From an uncultured Eubacterium sp. (GTDB lineage Bacteria > Bacillota > Clostridia > Lachnospirales > Lachnospiraceae), in the NCBI GenBank assembly GCA_900552795.1, contig USBB01000004.1, positions 1-64,000 on the forward strand: a stretch of DNA of 64,000 nucleotides, in the 5' to 3' direction. Both the position numbers and the translations under genes were made by a program. Below the pieces are notes generated by a model, which saw nothing but the letters and a program-made list of their open reading frames with translations, made no database searches and was not told where the DNA came from. This document shows positions 42,837-52,296 of the stretch, one piece after another. How positions within the stretch are numbered: the stretch's first letter is position 1; every line of letters begins with the position of its first letter.

Positions 42837-44159
42837 ATGTATAGAGAAACAGCACAATTAATATTGTATGGAAATCTCCCAGATGACAACATTCTAACAA
42901 ATATGGCGGATATTTTCAATCGTTTTGAACATAAAATAACACAGAAGCCGCAATTAATCCATGAAATATATGCTCAAATCAAGAAATTGCTTGAAATATC
43001 AACGGATTTCGGGTTTGATGAAAACCTATGGCAGAACTATCTTACATTTCTTCTTATAACTAATGAAAATCCGTTTAGTATTACATGTGAGAAGGTCGGA
43101 GCAAACAATGGCAGCGTAAATGTATTCGCTAAAAACGATTTCAGGGTTTTTAAGAATCTTTTTCATTATGATTTTAATCCTATTGAAAAGGAACTTGGTA
43201 TAAACTGCTTTTCTCTTATAACAAATTACAAAGCGATAGTAAAAAAGGAGCTTATGTATAACCGCAATGTAAGCGAAAAAGTACAGTGTTTAAGCAAAAA
43301 ACTGGCTGCGGCTCAAAATGATGATGAATTTTTTGAATATGTTACAGAGTTTTACAGACAATTCGGTGTGGGAATGTTCGGCTTAAATAAAGCATTCCGC
43401 ATAAGTTCACTGCCTGACGGAGATGTTAAATTTCATCCTATCAATAATATGGACAAGGTTATGCTTGATGATTTAATAGGCTATGAAATCCAGAAAAAGA
43501 AGCTTATTGATAATACCGAAGCCTTTGTATACGGAAGGAAAGCCAATAATGCGCTTCTTTTCGGTGACAGCGGTACGGGAAAATCAACAAGTATCAAAGC
43601 TATAGTTAATGAATATTACGATAAGGGCCTTAGAATGATTGAAATTTATAAACATCAGTTTAAGGATTTATCATCAGTTATTGCTCAGATTAAGAATAGA
43701 AATTATAAATTTATTATATATATGGATGATTTGTCGTTTGAGGAATTTGAAATCGAATATAAATTCTTAAAAGCAGTAATTGAGGGTGGTGTTGAAACAA
43801 AACCTGAAAATATATTGATTTATGCAACATCAAATAGAAGACATCTTATAAAAGAAACATGGAATGACAGAAATGATATGGAAAGCAGCAATGGTCTGCA
43901 TCGCTCTGATACAATAGAGGAAAAGCTTTCGCTTGTGAACAGATTCGGTTGTCAGATTAATTATTCAAAACCGACACAGAAAGAATATTTTAATATTGTA
44001 GTTAATCTTGCAAAAAAATCAGGCTTGGATATGTCAGAAGATGAATTGTGTGCCGAGGCAAATAAGTGGGAATTGAGCCATGGCGGAATTTCAGGAAGAA
44101 CAGCCCAGCAGTTTATCAACCATTGCCTTGGTATGAATTCTGCCGGAGGTGACAGATGA
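42837..44159 (+). CDS. DUF815-family AAA+ ATPase
   Basis: This 440-aa protein has a helical N-terminal region (about 1-200) and a C-terminal P-loop ATPase: Walker A LLFGDSGTGKSTSIKAIV (about 242-259), Walker B FIIYMDDLSFEEFE, sensor ILIYATSNRRHLIKE and DRFG-like VNRFGCQINY. This order identifies DUF815. Its function is not settled. ATG 42837 with GGAGG 11 nt upstream is chosen over ATG 42819, which has no site. The stop overlaps the ruvA start, so it may be co-expressed with ruvAB. Confidence 0.92.
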   Translation: MYRETAQLILYGNLPDDNILTNMADIFNRFEHKITQKPQLIHEIYAQIKKLLEISTDFGFDENLWQNYLTFLLITNENPFSITCEKVGANNGSVNVFAKNDFRVFKNLFHYDFNPIEKELGINCFSLITNYKAIVKKELMYNRNVSEKVQCLSKKLAAAQNDDEFFEYVTEFYRQFGVGMFGLNKAFRISSLPDGDVKFHPINNMDKVMLDDLIGYEIQKKKLIDNTEAFVYGRKANNALLFGDSGTGKSTSIKAIVNEYYDKGLRMIEIYKHQFKDLSSVIAQIKNRNYKFIIYMDDLSFEEFEIEYKFLKAVIEGGVETKPENILIYATSNRRHLIKETWNDRNDMESSNGLHRSDTIEEKLSLVNRFGCQINYSKPTQKEYFNIVVNLAKKSGLDMSEDELCAEANKWELSHGGISGRTAQQFINHCLGMNSAGGDR

Positions 44160-44773
44160 TTTCATTTATTAAAGGCAAACTTACGGAAATTTTAGAAGAT
44201 ATAATTGTGATTGAGGTAAATGGTATCGGATACAATGTAAGAGTTCCGGCATCAATATTTTCAAATATTCCAAAGATAGGCGAAACAATAAAAATATATA
44301 CATATCTTCAGGTAAGAGAAGATGCAATGAATCTTTTCGGATTTTTAAAAAGAGAGGATCTTGATATTTTCAAGCTGCTTATAAATGTAAATGGTATTGG
44401 ACCAAAGGGGGCATTGGCAATTTTGTCAAATATATCTCCGAATGATTTAAGATTTGCCGTGTTGTCCGATGATGTAAAGCTTATATCAAGCACACCGGGA
44501 ATTGGAGCCAAAACAGCGCAAAAGCTTATTATAGAGTTAAAGGACAAGCTTAAGCTTACAGAAGCTTTTGAATATGCCTTAAATGAAAACAGCAGTAATC
44601 AGTCATCAGCAGGTGATGTTATGCTTGCAAAAAATGAGGCTGTCGAAGCACTTGTATCGCTTGGATACAGCAGCAGCGAAGCATTAAAGACTGTTAATTC
44701 AATAGATAACATTGAAGAAAAAAATTCAGAGACTATATTAAAAGAGGCGCTTAAAAAGCTTGCATTGTTTTAG
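44156..44773 (+). CDS. ruvA: Holliday junction branch migration protein RuvA
   Basis: This 205-aa protein has the N-terminal OB-fold (MISFIKGKLTEILEDIIVIE), two helix-hairpin-helix motifs (LINVNGIGPKGALAILS and ISSTPGIGAKTAQKLIIELKDKL) and the flexible linked domain III (AVEALVSLGYSSSEA) that contacts RuvB. Length is normal. It overlaps the DUF815 gene as ATGA and lies 41 nt before ruvB. Confidence 0.97.
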   Translation: MISFIKGKLTEILEDIIVIEVNGIGYNVRVPASIFSNIPKIGETIKIYTYLQVREDAMNLFGFLKREDLDIFKLLINVNGIGPKGALAILSNISPNDLRFAVLSDDVKLISSTPGIGAKTAQKLIIELKDKLKLTEAFEYALNENSSNQSSAGDVMLAKNEAVEALVSLGYSSSEALKTVNSIDNIEEKNSETILKEALKKLALF

Positions 44774-44814
44774 AAACTTTAATTAGTCTCCCCAAATTTA
44801 AACAAGGAATTATT

Positions 44815-45810
44815 ATGGAAAAGAGAGTTATTACAACTGAGTTAGTTGAGGAAGATGTAAAAACAGAGAGTAATTTAAGACCATTAAGATTAAGTGATTA
44901 CGTTGGTCAGGAAAAGGTTAAAAGAAATCTCAATGTGTACATAGAAGCAGCAAAGGCAAGAGGTGATTCGCTTGATCATGTGCTTTTTTATGGTCCTCCT
45001 GGACTTGGAAAAACAACGCTTGCAGGAATTATAGCGAATGAGATGGGGACAAATATTAAGATTACATCTGGGCCTGCTATAGAGAAACCGGGTGAGATGG
45101 CAGCAATATTAAATAACCTGTCAGAAAACGATGTGCTTTTTGTCGATGAAATACACAGGCTTAACAGGCAGGTTGAGGAGGTTCTTTATCCGGCCATGGA
45201 AGATTTTGAGATTGATATAATTATAGGTAAAGGTGCAACTGCACGTTCAATAAGACTTGATTTACCTAAATTTACACTTGTTGGCGCTACAACGAGAGCA
45301 GGACTTTTATCAGCTCCTTTAAGAGACCGTTTTGGTGTTGTTAATCATCTCGAATATTATACGGTAAAAGAGCTTGAAACAATAATTATACGCTCTGCAA
45401 AGGTTCTTGGAGTTGAAATCGATGCAAAAGGAGCAAACGAACTTGCAAGGCGTTCAAGGGGAACTCCAAGACTCGCAAACAGACTTCTTAAGAGAGTAAG
45501 GGACTTTGCTCAGGTTAAATATGACGGTGTTATAACAAGCGAGGTAGCGGATTATGCACTTAATCTTTTAGATGTTGACAGAGCGGGGCTTGACAGAAAT
45601 GACAGGCTGATTCTTGAGACAATAATAAACAAATTTTCAGGAGGGCCTGTAGGAATAGAGACACTGGCAGCTTCAATAGGTGAAGATTCAGGTACGTTAG
45701 AGGATGTGTATGAGCCTTATCTTATACAAAATGGCTTTATAAACAGGACACCGAGAGGCAGAGTGGCAACACCATACGCATATCAAAATCTTGGTATTGA
45801 ACAATTATAG
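44815..45810 (+). CDS. ruvB: Holliday junction branch migration helicase RuvB
   Basis: This 331-aa AAA+ motor has Walker A FYGPPGLGKTTLA (about 59-71), Walker B VLFVDEIHRLNR, sensor LVGATTRAGLL, arginine-finger segment LRDRFG and the C-terminal winged helix (GGPVGIETLAASIGEDSGTL). It acts with RuvA on recombination junctions. An AAGGAA site precedes ATG 44815. A likely promoter for zapA lies at its end. Confidence 0.98.
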   Translation: MEKRVITTELVEEDVKTESNLRPLRLSDYVGQEKVKRNLNVYIEAAKARGDSLDHVLFYGPPGLGKTTLAGIIANEMGTNIKITSGPAIEKPGEMAAILNNLSENDVLFVDEIHRLNRQVEEVLYPAMEDFEIDIIIGKGATARSIRLDLPKFTLVGATTRAGLLSAPLRDRFGVVNHLEYYTVKELETIIIRSAKVLGVEIDAKGANELARRSRGTPRLANRLLKRVRDFAQVKYDGVITSEVADYALNLLDVDRAGLDRNDRLILETIINKFSGGPVGIETLAASIGEDSGTLEDVYEPYLIQNGFINRTPRGRVATPYAYQNLGIEQL

Positions 45811-45826
45811 AAATACGTGTTATAAT
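45797..45826 (+). promoter_or_regulatory. Possible promoter for zapA within the ruvB end
   Basis: TTGAAC (45797-45802), an 18-nt spacer and TATAAT (45821-45826) with an extended TGT before it. It lies 69 nt before the zapA start. Confidence 0.5.
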
Positions 45827-45894
45827 AAGAAAAGATAAATGTGCTTTTAACAATATAATATTAATAAAGTAAGAGCGCAGAAATGGAGAGTCTA

Positions 45895-46305
45895 ATGTCA
45901 GCAAAAAATAATACAGAGGTTATCTTAGGCGGCAAGGTTTTTACATTAAGCGGATATGAGAGTGAAGAATATCTGCAGAAGGTAGCATCATACATTAACA
46001 ACAAAATGACGGAATTTAACAGGGAAGATTCGTTTAGAAGGCAGTCTGCTGAGGTTAGGGCAAACCTTCTGTACCTTAATATAGCAGACGATTATTTTAA
46101 GGCTAAAAAGCTCGGAGACTCTCTTTCTGAGGAGATTGAAAGTAAGGATAAGGAGATTTATGATCTTAAGCATGAACTTATTTCAACTCAGATTAAAGCA
46201 GATGCGGCTGCAAAAGAGATTGAGGAGCTTAAGGATGAGATAAGCAAATATCAAAAAAACATTGTTAAGTTAGAGACAGAGCTTAACAGTGCTAAGAATT
46301 ATTGA
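45895..46305 (+). CDS. zapA: Cell division protein ZapA
   Basis: This 136-aa protein has the ZapA globular N-domain (VILGGKVFTLSGYESEEYLQ, VASYINNKM, ANLLYLNIADDYFKAK) and a long C-terminal coiled coil (about 70-135). It stabilises FtsZ filaments at midcell. ATG 45895 has GGAGAG 4-6 nt upstream; ATG 45883 would contain that site. A terminator follows. Confidence 0.93.
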   Translation: MSAKNNTEVILGGKVFTLSGYESEEYLQKVASYINNKMTEFNREDSFRRQSAEVRANLLYLNIADDYFKAKKLGDSLSEEIESKDKEIYDLKHELISTQIKADAAAKEIEELKDEISKYQKNIVKLETELNSAKNY

Positions 46306-46320
46306 TTTATATTAGTATTT

Positions 46321-46362
46321 AACCTGTAATTTGGACTGGTCCGGTTGCAGGTTTTATTTCTT
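46321..46362 (+). terminator. Probable terminator after zapA
   Basis: AACCTG (46321-46326) pairs with CAGGTT (46348-46353) across a structured loop (GGAC...GTCC), followed by TTATTTCTTTT. Confidence 0.6.
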
Positions 46363-46391
46363 TTAAAGAAATAAACTCCATGAGGATGCGA

Positions 46392-46513
46392 CTGGCACGC
46401 AGATGAATATTACAAGCTAAAGCTTGCGCGTGCCAGCGCGCAAATAGTTGCAAAGCAACTATTTGTTCATATGATTACAGTGGTGCGAAGCACGAAGCAA
46501 TCCGTGTAATCAT
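46392..46513 (+). repeat. Cluster of perfect hairpins, repeat-like element
   Basis: Three stems lie in 122 bp: CTGGCACGC (46392-46400) with GCGTGCCAG (46428-46436) enclosing CAAGC-taaa-GCTTG; AAATAGTTGC-aaa-GCAACTATTT (46442-46464); and ATGATTACA (46471-46479) with TGTAATCAT (46505-46513) enclosing GTGC-gaa-GCAC. The arms are perfect and the loops are GAA, AAA or TAAA. The gap 46306-46556 otherwise holds only the zapA terminator and the next ribosome site. Confidence 0.72.
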
Positions 46514-46556
46514 AAATACAGTATCAAAATAAAATGTCACAAAAATGAGGAAAAAT

Positions 46557-48971
46557 ATGAAAAATAGAATTGAAGTGCTTTCTCCTGCAGGTTCATACGA
46601 TATACTTACTGCTGTTATATCAGCCGGTGCCGATGCCGTTTATCTTGGCGGCGATATGTTCGGGGCAAGGGCATATGCAGGAAACTTTAACAGGGATGAG
46701 CTTATAAAGGCGATTGATTACGCCCATCTTAGAGATGTTAAAATATATATGACTGTAAACACTCTTTTAAAAGAAGATGAACTTGACGGAAAGCTGATAG
46801 ATTATATTGCACCGTTTTATGAAGCAGGACTTGATGCTGCCATAGTGCAGGATATGGGAGTTTTTAAGACATTAAAAGAAAATTTTCCGTCTCTTTCGCT
46901 CCACGCAAGCACACAGATGACGGTGACAGGAAAGTATAGTGCAGGGCTTCTTGAAAAACTTGGTGCTTCAAGAATTGTAACTGCAAGAGAGCTTGATTTA
47001 AATGAAATAAAAAGTATACGCGAAAGCTGTAATATTGAGATAGAAAGCTTTGTACACGGAGCCTTGTGCTATTGTTACTCAGGTCAGTGTCTGCTTAGCA
47101 GCTTTAATGGTTCACGAAGCGGTAACAGAGGAAGATGTGCGCAGCCATGCAGACTCGGTTACGAGGTTATTGATGAAAATGGCAATATAATAAACTCAAA
47201 AAACTCATTGTACGCATTAAGCCCTAAGGACATGTGTGCTTTGTCAATACTTCCTAAAGTAATTGAAGCAGGAGTCAATTCACTCAAAATTGAAGGAAGA
47301 ATGAAAAATGTAACTTATGCGTCAAAGGTTACATCGCTTTACAGAAAATATGTTGATATGTATCTTGAAAAGGGAGCGAAAGGATATTCTGTCCTTTCTG
47401 GCGATATTGACGACCTTATGGATATTTATAACCGCGGTGCGTTTACGACAGGTTATTATAACAGTTCAAAAGGTAAAAATATGATGTCTGTAGCGCGCCC
47501 TAACCATATGGGAACTAAGGCGTTAAGAGTAGAAAAAAATGTAGGCGGAAGAGTGACCTTCCTTGCGTTAAGACAGATAAATTCACAGGATGTTTTTGAG
47601 ATAGACAGTGATAATTCATTTTCAAGCGGACGCAATTATAAAGAGGGAGAAACATTTGATGTCAATCTTCCGAGAAAATATGAGCTTCCAAAGGGAAGAA
47701 TACTTTACAGGACACGCAATAACCGTATAGCCTCGGAGGTTTTGGAAAATTTTGTTAAAAATGAGGCGAAAATTCCTGTCTGCATGTATATGATTGCGAA
47801 GCTTAATCAACCTCTTGCCTTAAATATTCAGACAACCGATAAATCAGGTAATGTAATAACTGCATCTGTTACAGGTCCCATTGTTATGGAGGCGCAAAAT
47901 CAGCCGGCAGACGCAGATAAAGTTAAAGCTCAGCTTGCAAAGCTTGGAAATACACCATTTTATGCAGAACATGTTGAAACTGAATTTGCAGGCAAAGTAT
48001 TTATACCGGTTGCCCATATAAATGACATAAGAAGAGAAGCAGTAGAAAAGCTTATTCAAAATAAACTCGAATTGTCAGGACGAAAGTTTCATAAAGAACA
48101 GGTTAATGTTACAGTGTCATATAAAGATGCAACAACGAAGAACGAAAAACGCAAACCGCTTAAAAGCTGTATGATATCTGATTTATCGTATATAGACTAT
48201 ATAATTGCAAACAATACAATAAAAGCCATATATCTTGATTTTTCAATGTTTCATAAAAAGAATACAAACACTTTACAGGAAGCAGTAATAAAGGCACATT
48301 CTTCGAATAAGGAAGTGGTCGGTGTATTGCCGCATGTCTTAAGAGGTCGGGGCGAAAAAAAGACGAGGGAACTGATTGAGCTGATGAACTTTTGCAGAGT
48401 AGATGCTTTTCTTGTGCGCAGTCTTGAACAAATAGGGCTTTTAGGCAGTATATCAAAGAATGACGGTTATGGTGGTTCAATAAATATAATTACAGATGCA
48501 AACCTGTACTGTTGGAATAAAGCTGCAATAGCACAGTTTAAACAGCTTGCCGGTCTGTGCGGACTGAATCTTTTGAGAGTTACATATCCGTATGAGCTTA
48601 AATTTAATGAAATACAAAAGATTGCTGATGCTGATATTGATTTTGAACTTGCAGTATATTCAAAAATTCCGCTTATGATTTCAGAGCAGTGCGTAAGAAA
48701 GACATATGGCTTGTGTGATAATTCAAACGGAAGTATTTTTCTTAAGGATAGAAAAAATTGCGTAAATGAGATAAAAAGCGTGTGCGGGTATTGTTACTCC
48801 ATAATGCTTGGGAGATGCCTTGATATAACGGATAATGAACTTATTGACAGGATAAATCCTGATTTTGTAAGATATGATTTTCTTTATGGCAATGCGTCCG
48901 TAAAAGATGTAATTGATAAAACATATAAAAAAGAAAGTTATTTAGGACATTTTAACATGGGGGTTGAGTAA
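46557..48971 (+). CDS. U32-family peptidase-like protein, long form (DUF3656 type)
   Basis: This 804-aa protein begins with an EVLSPAGSYDILTAVISAGA barrel and carries the U32 signature around ESFVHGALCYCYSGQCLLSS with NRGRCAQPCRLGY (about 170-210), whose cysteines likely hold an iron-sulfur centre. YALSPKDMCALSILP and IEGRMKN follow. The middle has a DUF3656-like domain. The C-terminal 250 residues repeat a barrel-like half with more cysteines (SEQCVRKTYGLCDN, CGYCYSIMLGRC). Related RlhA and TrhP are tRNA/rRNA hydroxylation factors, so RNA modification is likelier than proteolysis. ATG 46557 has GAGG 6 nt upstream. Confidence 0.9.
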   Translation: MKNRIEVLSPAGSYDILTAVISAGADAVYLGGDMFGARAYAGNFNRDELIKAIDYAHLRDVKIYMTVNTLLKEDELDGKLIDYIAPFYEAGLDAAIVQDMGVFKTLKENFPSLSLHASTQMTVTGKYSAGLLEKLGASRIVTARELDLNEIKSIRESCNIEIESFVHGALCYCYSGQCLLSSFNGSRSGNRGRCAQPCRLGYEVIDENGNIINSKNSLYALSPKDMCALSILPKVIEAGVNSLKIEGRMKNVTYASKVTSLYRKYVDMYLEKGAKGYSVLSGDIDDLMDIYNRGAFTTGYYNSSKGKNMMSVARPNHMGTKALRVEKNVGGRVTFLALRQINSQDVFEIDSDNSFSSGRNYKEGETFDVNLPRKYELPKGRILYRTRNNRIASEVLENFVKNEAKIPVCMYMIAKLNQPLALNIQTTDKSGNVITASVTGPIVMEAQNQPADADKVKAQLAKLGNTPFYAEHVETEFAGKVFIPVAHINDIRREAVEKLIQNKLELSGRKFHKEQVNVTVSYKDATTKNEKRKPLKSCMISDLSYIDYIIANNTIKAIYLDFSMFHKKNTNTLQEAVIKAHSSNKEVVGVLPHVLRGRGEKKTRELIELMNFCRVDAFLVRSLEQIGLLGSISKNDGYGGSINIITDANLYCWNKAAIAQFKQLAGLCGLNLLRVTYPYELKFNEIQKIADADIDFELAVYSKIPLMISEQCVRKTYGLCDNSNGSIFLKDRKNCVNEIKSVCGYCYSIMLGRCLDITDNELIDRINPDFVRYDFLYGNASVKDVIDKTYKKESYLGHFNMGVE

Positions 48972-50341
48972 TGCTTTCGGTATTTGTAGAGATTTCAAAA
49001 TATCTGTTTGCCTTTTTGCTTGCATTTTATACACTCGCAGCTTACAGAGGTTCTGTAAAAAGGCAGTCAGATAAGGTTCAGGCAGTATTTATAATGCAGA
49101 ATATACTTATGTTTCTTATACATCTGCTTGGATATGTAATTTTATTTATAGTAAATGATTTTGATATAAAATATCTGTTTTTGTATGCTGCACAGTTTCT
49201 TTATCTGCTTGTCGTTATTATTGCATATGACGTTATTTATAAAAAATCCTCAAAGCTTCTTGTAAATAACATGTGTATGTTAATTGTTATAGGCTTTATA
49301 ATGATTGCACGATTAAATTTCGATAAGTGTATCAAACAGTTCTTAATTACAGTCTGCGGTACTGTTTTATCATTCTTTGTTCCGTGGATGTTAAAGAAAT
49401 TTAAGATGTTAAGAAATTTAGGGTGGCTGTACTGTATAGCAGGGGTTGTGCTTCTTACTGTTGTTTTGTTTGGAAATAAAGTCTATGGTGCCAATCTTGT
49501 TTTGACGATAGGCCCGATATCGGTGCAGCCGGCAGAATTTGTAAAAATTCTTTTTGTGCTTTTTGTGGCATCAATGTACAATAAGTCTACTACATTTAAG
49601 CAGACTGTACTTGTTACGATTTTAGCGGCAGCACATGTAATAATACTTGTTTTATCAACAGACCTTGGAGCCGCACTTATATTCTTTGTTGTATATCTTG
49701 CAATGCTTTATATTGCGACAAAGAAAGTATGGTATATAGCGGCAGGAATAGGGGCAGGAAGTGCTGCTTCAGTAGCTGCATACCATTTGTTTTATCATGT
49801 AAAACAGCGTGTGCTCATATGGCGAAATCCTTGGGCAACGATTGATACTTCGGGATATCAGATTTGCCAGTCGCTTTTTGCGATAGGAATGGGATCATGG
49901 TTTGGATATGGATTAGGACAGGGAATGCCTGAAAAAATTCCGGTAGCGGAAAAAGATTTTATGTTTTCTGCAATAACGGAAGAATTTGGTATTATTTTTG
50001 CAATAAGTCTTATTCTTATATGTCTGGACAACCTTATAATTATGATGAAAATTGCATCAAGGTGCAATACATTATTTTACAGGCTTGTGGCTGTAGGCCT
50101 CGGAGTTACATACGGTTTTCAGGTGTTTCTTACTATAGGCGGAGCAATTAAGCTTGTGCCTATGACTGGAGTTACACTTCCGTTTGTGAGCTACGGAGGA
50201 AGCTCAATACTAAGCTCGCTTATAGTATTTGCACTTATTAACGGTATGTATAATATGAGACAAAATGAGGTTTTATCAAATGAAGCAACAGGAAAGAAAA
50301 AGAGAAAAACAACCAAAACAACAAAAAAGGCAAAAGAATGA
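48971..50341 (+). CDS. SEDS-family peptidoglycan glycosyltransferase (FtsW/RodA/SpoVE)
   Basis: This 456-aa protein has about ten or more transmembrane helices. SEDS features: QPAEFVKILFVLFVASMYN, TDLGAALIFFVVYLAMLY (catalytic Asp), FAIGMGSWFGYGLGQG, EKDFMFSAITEEFGI and LPFVSYGGSSILSSLIVFALI. It polymerises lipid II with a class B PBP, and such a PBP gene follows and overlaps by 62 nt. The N-terminal 130 residues before the core add extra helices, like the long clostridial form. The tail is very lysine-rich. FtsW, RodA and SpoVE cannot be separated here. Confidence 0.92.
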   Translation: MLSVFVEISKYLFAFLLAFYTLAAYRGSVKRQSDKVQAVFIMQNILMFLIHLLGYVILFIVNDFDIKYLFLYAAQFLYLLVVIIAYDVIYKKSSKLLVNNMCMLIVIGFIMIARLNFDKCIKQFLITVCGTVLSFFVPWMLKKFKMLRNLGWLYCIAGVVLLTVVLFGNKVYGANLVLTIGPISVQPAEFVKILFVLFVASMYNKSTTFKQTVLVTILAAAHVIILVLSTDLGAALIFFVVYLAMLYIATKKVWYIAAGIGAGSAASVAAYHLFYHVKQRVLIWRNPWATIDTSGYQICQSLFAIGMGSWFGYGLGQGMPEKIPVAEKDFMFSAITEEFGIIFAISLILICLDNLIIMMKIASRCNTLFYRLVAVGLGVTYGFQVFLTIGGAIKLVPMTGVTLPFVSYGGSSILSSLIVFALINGMYNMRQNEVLSNEATGKKKRKTTKTTKKAKE

Positions 50342-51761
50342 TATATATGAAAATAAACAAAAAGGTCTTCGCAATAAAGAAACAAATATGATATCAATAT
50401 TCTTTATCGGATTGTTTCTTATTATGGGAGCTTACCTTGTTTATTTTAATGTGTCGGTTGCACCGAATGTTATAAATAATCCGTACAATAAAAGAATAGA
50501 CAACCAGTCAAAAAAGATTATAAGAGGCGATATTCTTGCGGCTGACGGTTCAGTCATTGCAACTACAAAGGTCGATGATGACGGAAATGAGAAGAGATTT
50601 TATCCGTATGATGCGTTGTTTTCACAGGTTATCGGGCTTACAAATGCAAAAACAGGCATAGAAGGTCTTGCAAACTACGAGCTGTTAAGCAGAAACGACG
50701 ACTTTATACAGCAGATTATTGATGATTTAAGTGAGGAAAAGACTGTCGGAAATACAGTTGTGACAACGCTTGACCCCAAACTTCAAAAAGCGGCATATGA
50801 CGCAATAGGAAGTGCAAAAGGCGCGGTTATATGTATGGAACCGTCTACAGGAAAGGTTCTTGCGATGGTCTCAAAACCTGATTATAATCCGAATAAAGCA
50901 ATTACTGATTACAATTCATGGCTTGAACTTGACAGTGCTGATTCTGTTCTGTTAAACAGGGCGACACAGGGGTTATATCCTCCGGGTTCAACATTTAAGA
51001 TTCTTACTGCACTTGAATACGTCAGAGAAAATTCTGATTTTAATGAATATACTTACGAATGTAGCGGAAGTGCCTATGCGGAGGGAGGAACTACAATACC
51101 ATGCAACAATAATAAAAAGCATGGTACCGAAAATTTAAAGGATGCATTTGCATATTCATGTAACTCGGCATTTTCAAGTATAGGTTTATCTTTAAACAAA
51201 AAGAGTTTTCGTGAACTATGTGAAAAATTCCAGTTTAACAGAAATCTTGAAATTGGAATAGAGTCAAATCCAAGCAGTTTTGTGGCTGATGAAAATTCGG
51301 GTGTAAGCGAAATGCAGGAAACATCTATAGGCCAGGGAAGAACCATGATTACGCCTATTCATAATCTTATGATTGCTGCTGCGGTTGCAAATGGCGGAAC
51401 TATGATGAAGCCTTATTTTATAACAGAGGTTAAGGACAGCTACGGTAATGTGTTAAAAGAATATGCACCATCTGCCAAAGCTGATGTAATATCTTTGCAG
51501 GAAGCGAATATTATTAAAGAGTACATGCGTGCTGTAACTGAATATGGTACAGGAAGTTCGTTTTATAACGTTTCATATGATGCAGCAGGAAAAACCGGAA
51601 CTGCACAGTATGGAGACGGTAAAAATGCACATATGTGGTTTACGGGATTTGCACCATACGATAATCCTGAAATTACAGTATGTGTAATTCTTGAAGGCGG
51701 CAGTAGCTCTAAAAGTGCACAGCAGGTTGCAAAAAAGGTATTTGATAAATATTTCGAATAG
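50280..51761 (+). CDS. Class B penicillin-binding protein (transpeptidase)
   Basis: This 493-aa protein has a basic cytoplasmic tail, one transmembrane helix (about 38-58), an N-terminal dimerisation part (YNKRIDNQSKKIIRGDILAA) and a transpeptidase domain. The active-site motifs are GSTFKILTALEY (SxxK), SCNSAFSSIG (SxN) and GKTGTAQYGDG (KTG). It cross-links peptidoglycan together with the SEDS protein. ATG 50280 has GAGG 9 nt upstream; ATG 50265 would precede that site. The FtsW/RodA-PbpA order is typical of Clostridia. Confidence 0.92.
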   Translation: MKQQERKREKQPKQQKRQKNDIYENKQKGLRNKETNMISIFFIGLFLIMGAYLVYFNVSVAPNVINNPYNKRIDNQSKKIIRGDILAADGSVIATTKVDDDGNEKRFYPYDALFSQVIGLTNAKTGIEGLANYELLSRNDDFIQQIIDDLSEEKTVGNTVVTTLDPKLQKAAYDAIGSAKGAVICMEPSTGKVLAMVSKPDYNPNKAITDYNSWLELDSADSVLLNRATQGLYPPGSTFKILTALEYVRENSDFNEYTYECSGSAYAEGGTTIPCNNNKKHGTENLKDAFAYSCNSAFSSIGLSLNKKSFRELCEKFQFNRNLEIGIESNPSSFVADENSGVSEMQETSIGQGRTMITPIHNLMIAAAVANGGTMMKPYFITEVKDSYGNVLKEYAPSAKADVISLQEANIIKEYMRAVTEYGTGSSFYNVSYDAAGKTGTAQYGDGKNAHMWFTGFAPYDNPEITVCVILEGGSSSKSAQQVAKKVFDKYFE

Positions 51762-51858
51762 TTTAATAAATATCCAATTTAAAGGTTGCCAAAGGTTGAA
51801 ACAGAAGTGTATAATTAATCTTGAAGAGGACACACCCCTAAATACAGGAGGAATTGCA

Positions 51859-52296
51859 ATGATTGAAGCAACAAGCTGTGGTGGTGTGGTGATATTTAGA
51901 GGCAAAGTACTTGTTTTGTACAAAAAATATAAAACCAAGTATGAAGGCTGGGTGCTGCCGAAGGGAACGGTTGAGCAAGGGGAGGCACATGAAGATACCG
52001 CCATCAGAGAAGTGAGAGAAGAAAGCGGAGCAAAAGCCGCTATTGTGGATTATATCGGCTCTACAAGCTATACGTTTAGTACCAGAAAGGATACTGTAAA
52101 CAAGACGGTATATTGGTATTTAATGAGTGCTGACAGTTATTATAATAAGCCGCAAAGGGAGGAGTTTTTTGAGGACTCCGGTTTTTATAAATATCATGAA
52201 GCTTATCATCTGCTGAAATTTTTAAATGAGAAGCAGATACTTGAAAAGGCGTTTGAAAAATATAATTTAATGAAACATCAGGGGATTATAAAATGA
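51859..52296 (+). CDS. NUDIX hydrolase
   Basis: This 145-aa protein contains a complete Nudix box, GTVEQGEAHEDTAIREVREE, within residues 36-55. It begins MIEATSCGGVVIFRGKVLVL after AGGAGG. The family hydrolyses nucleoside diphosphates linked to another moiety; LPKGTVEQGE resembles Ap4A-type hydrolases. Substrate unassigned. The stop overlaps the transglycosylase start as ATGA. The 97-bp gap before it shows no clear promoter. Confidence 0.93.
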   Translation: MIEATSCGGVVIFRGKVLVLYKKYKTKYEGWVLPKGTVEQGEAHEDTAIREVREESGAKAAIVDYIGSTSYTFSTRKDTVNKTVYWYLMSADSYYNKPQREEFFEDSGFYKYHEAYHLLKFLNEKQILEKAFEKYNLMKHQGIIK

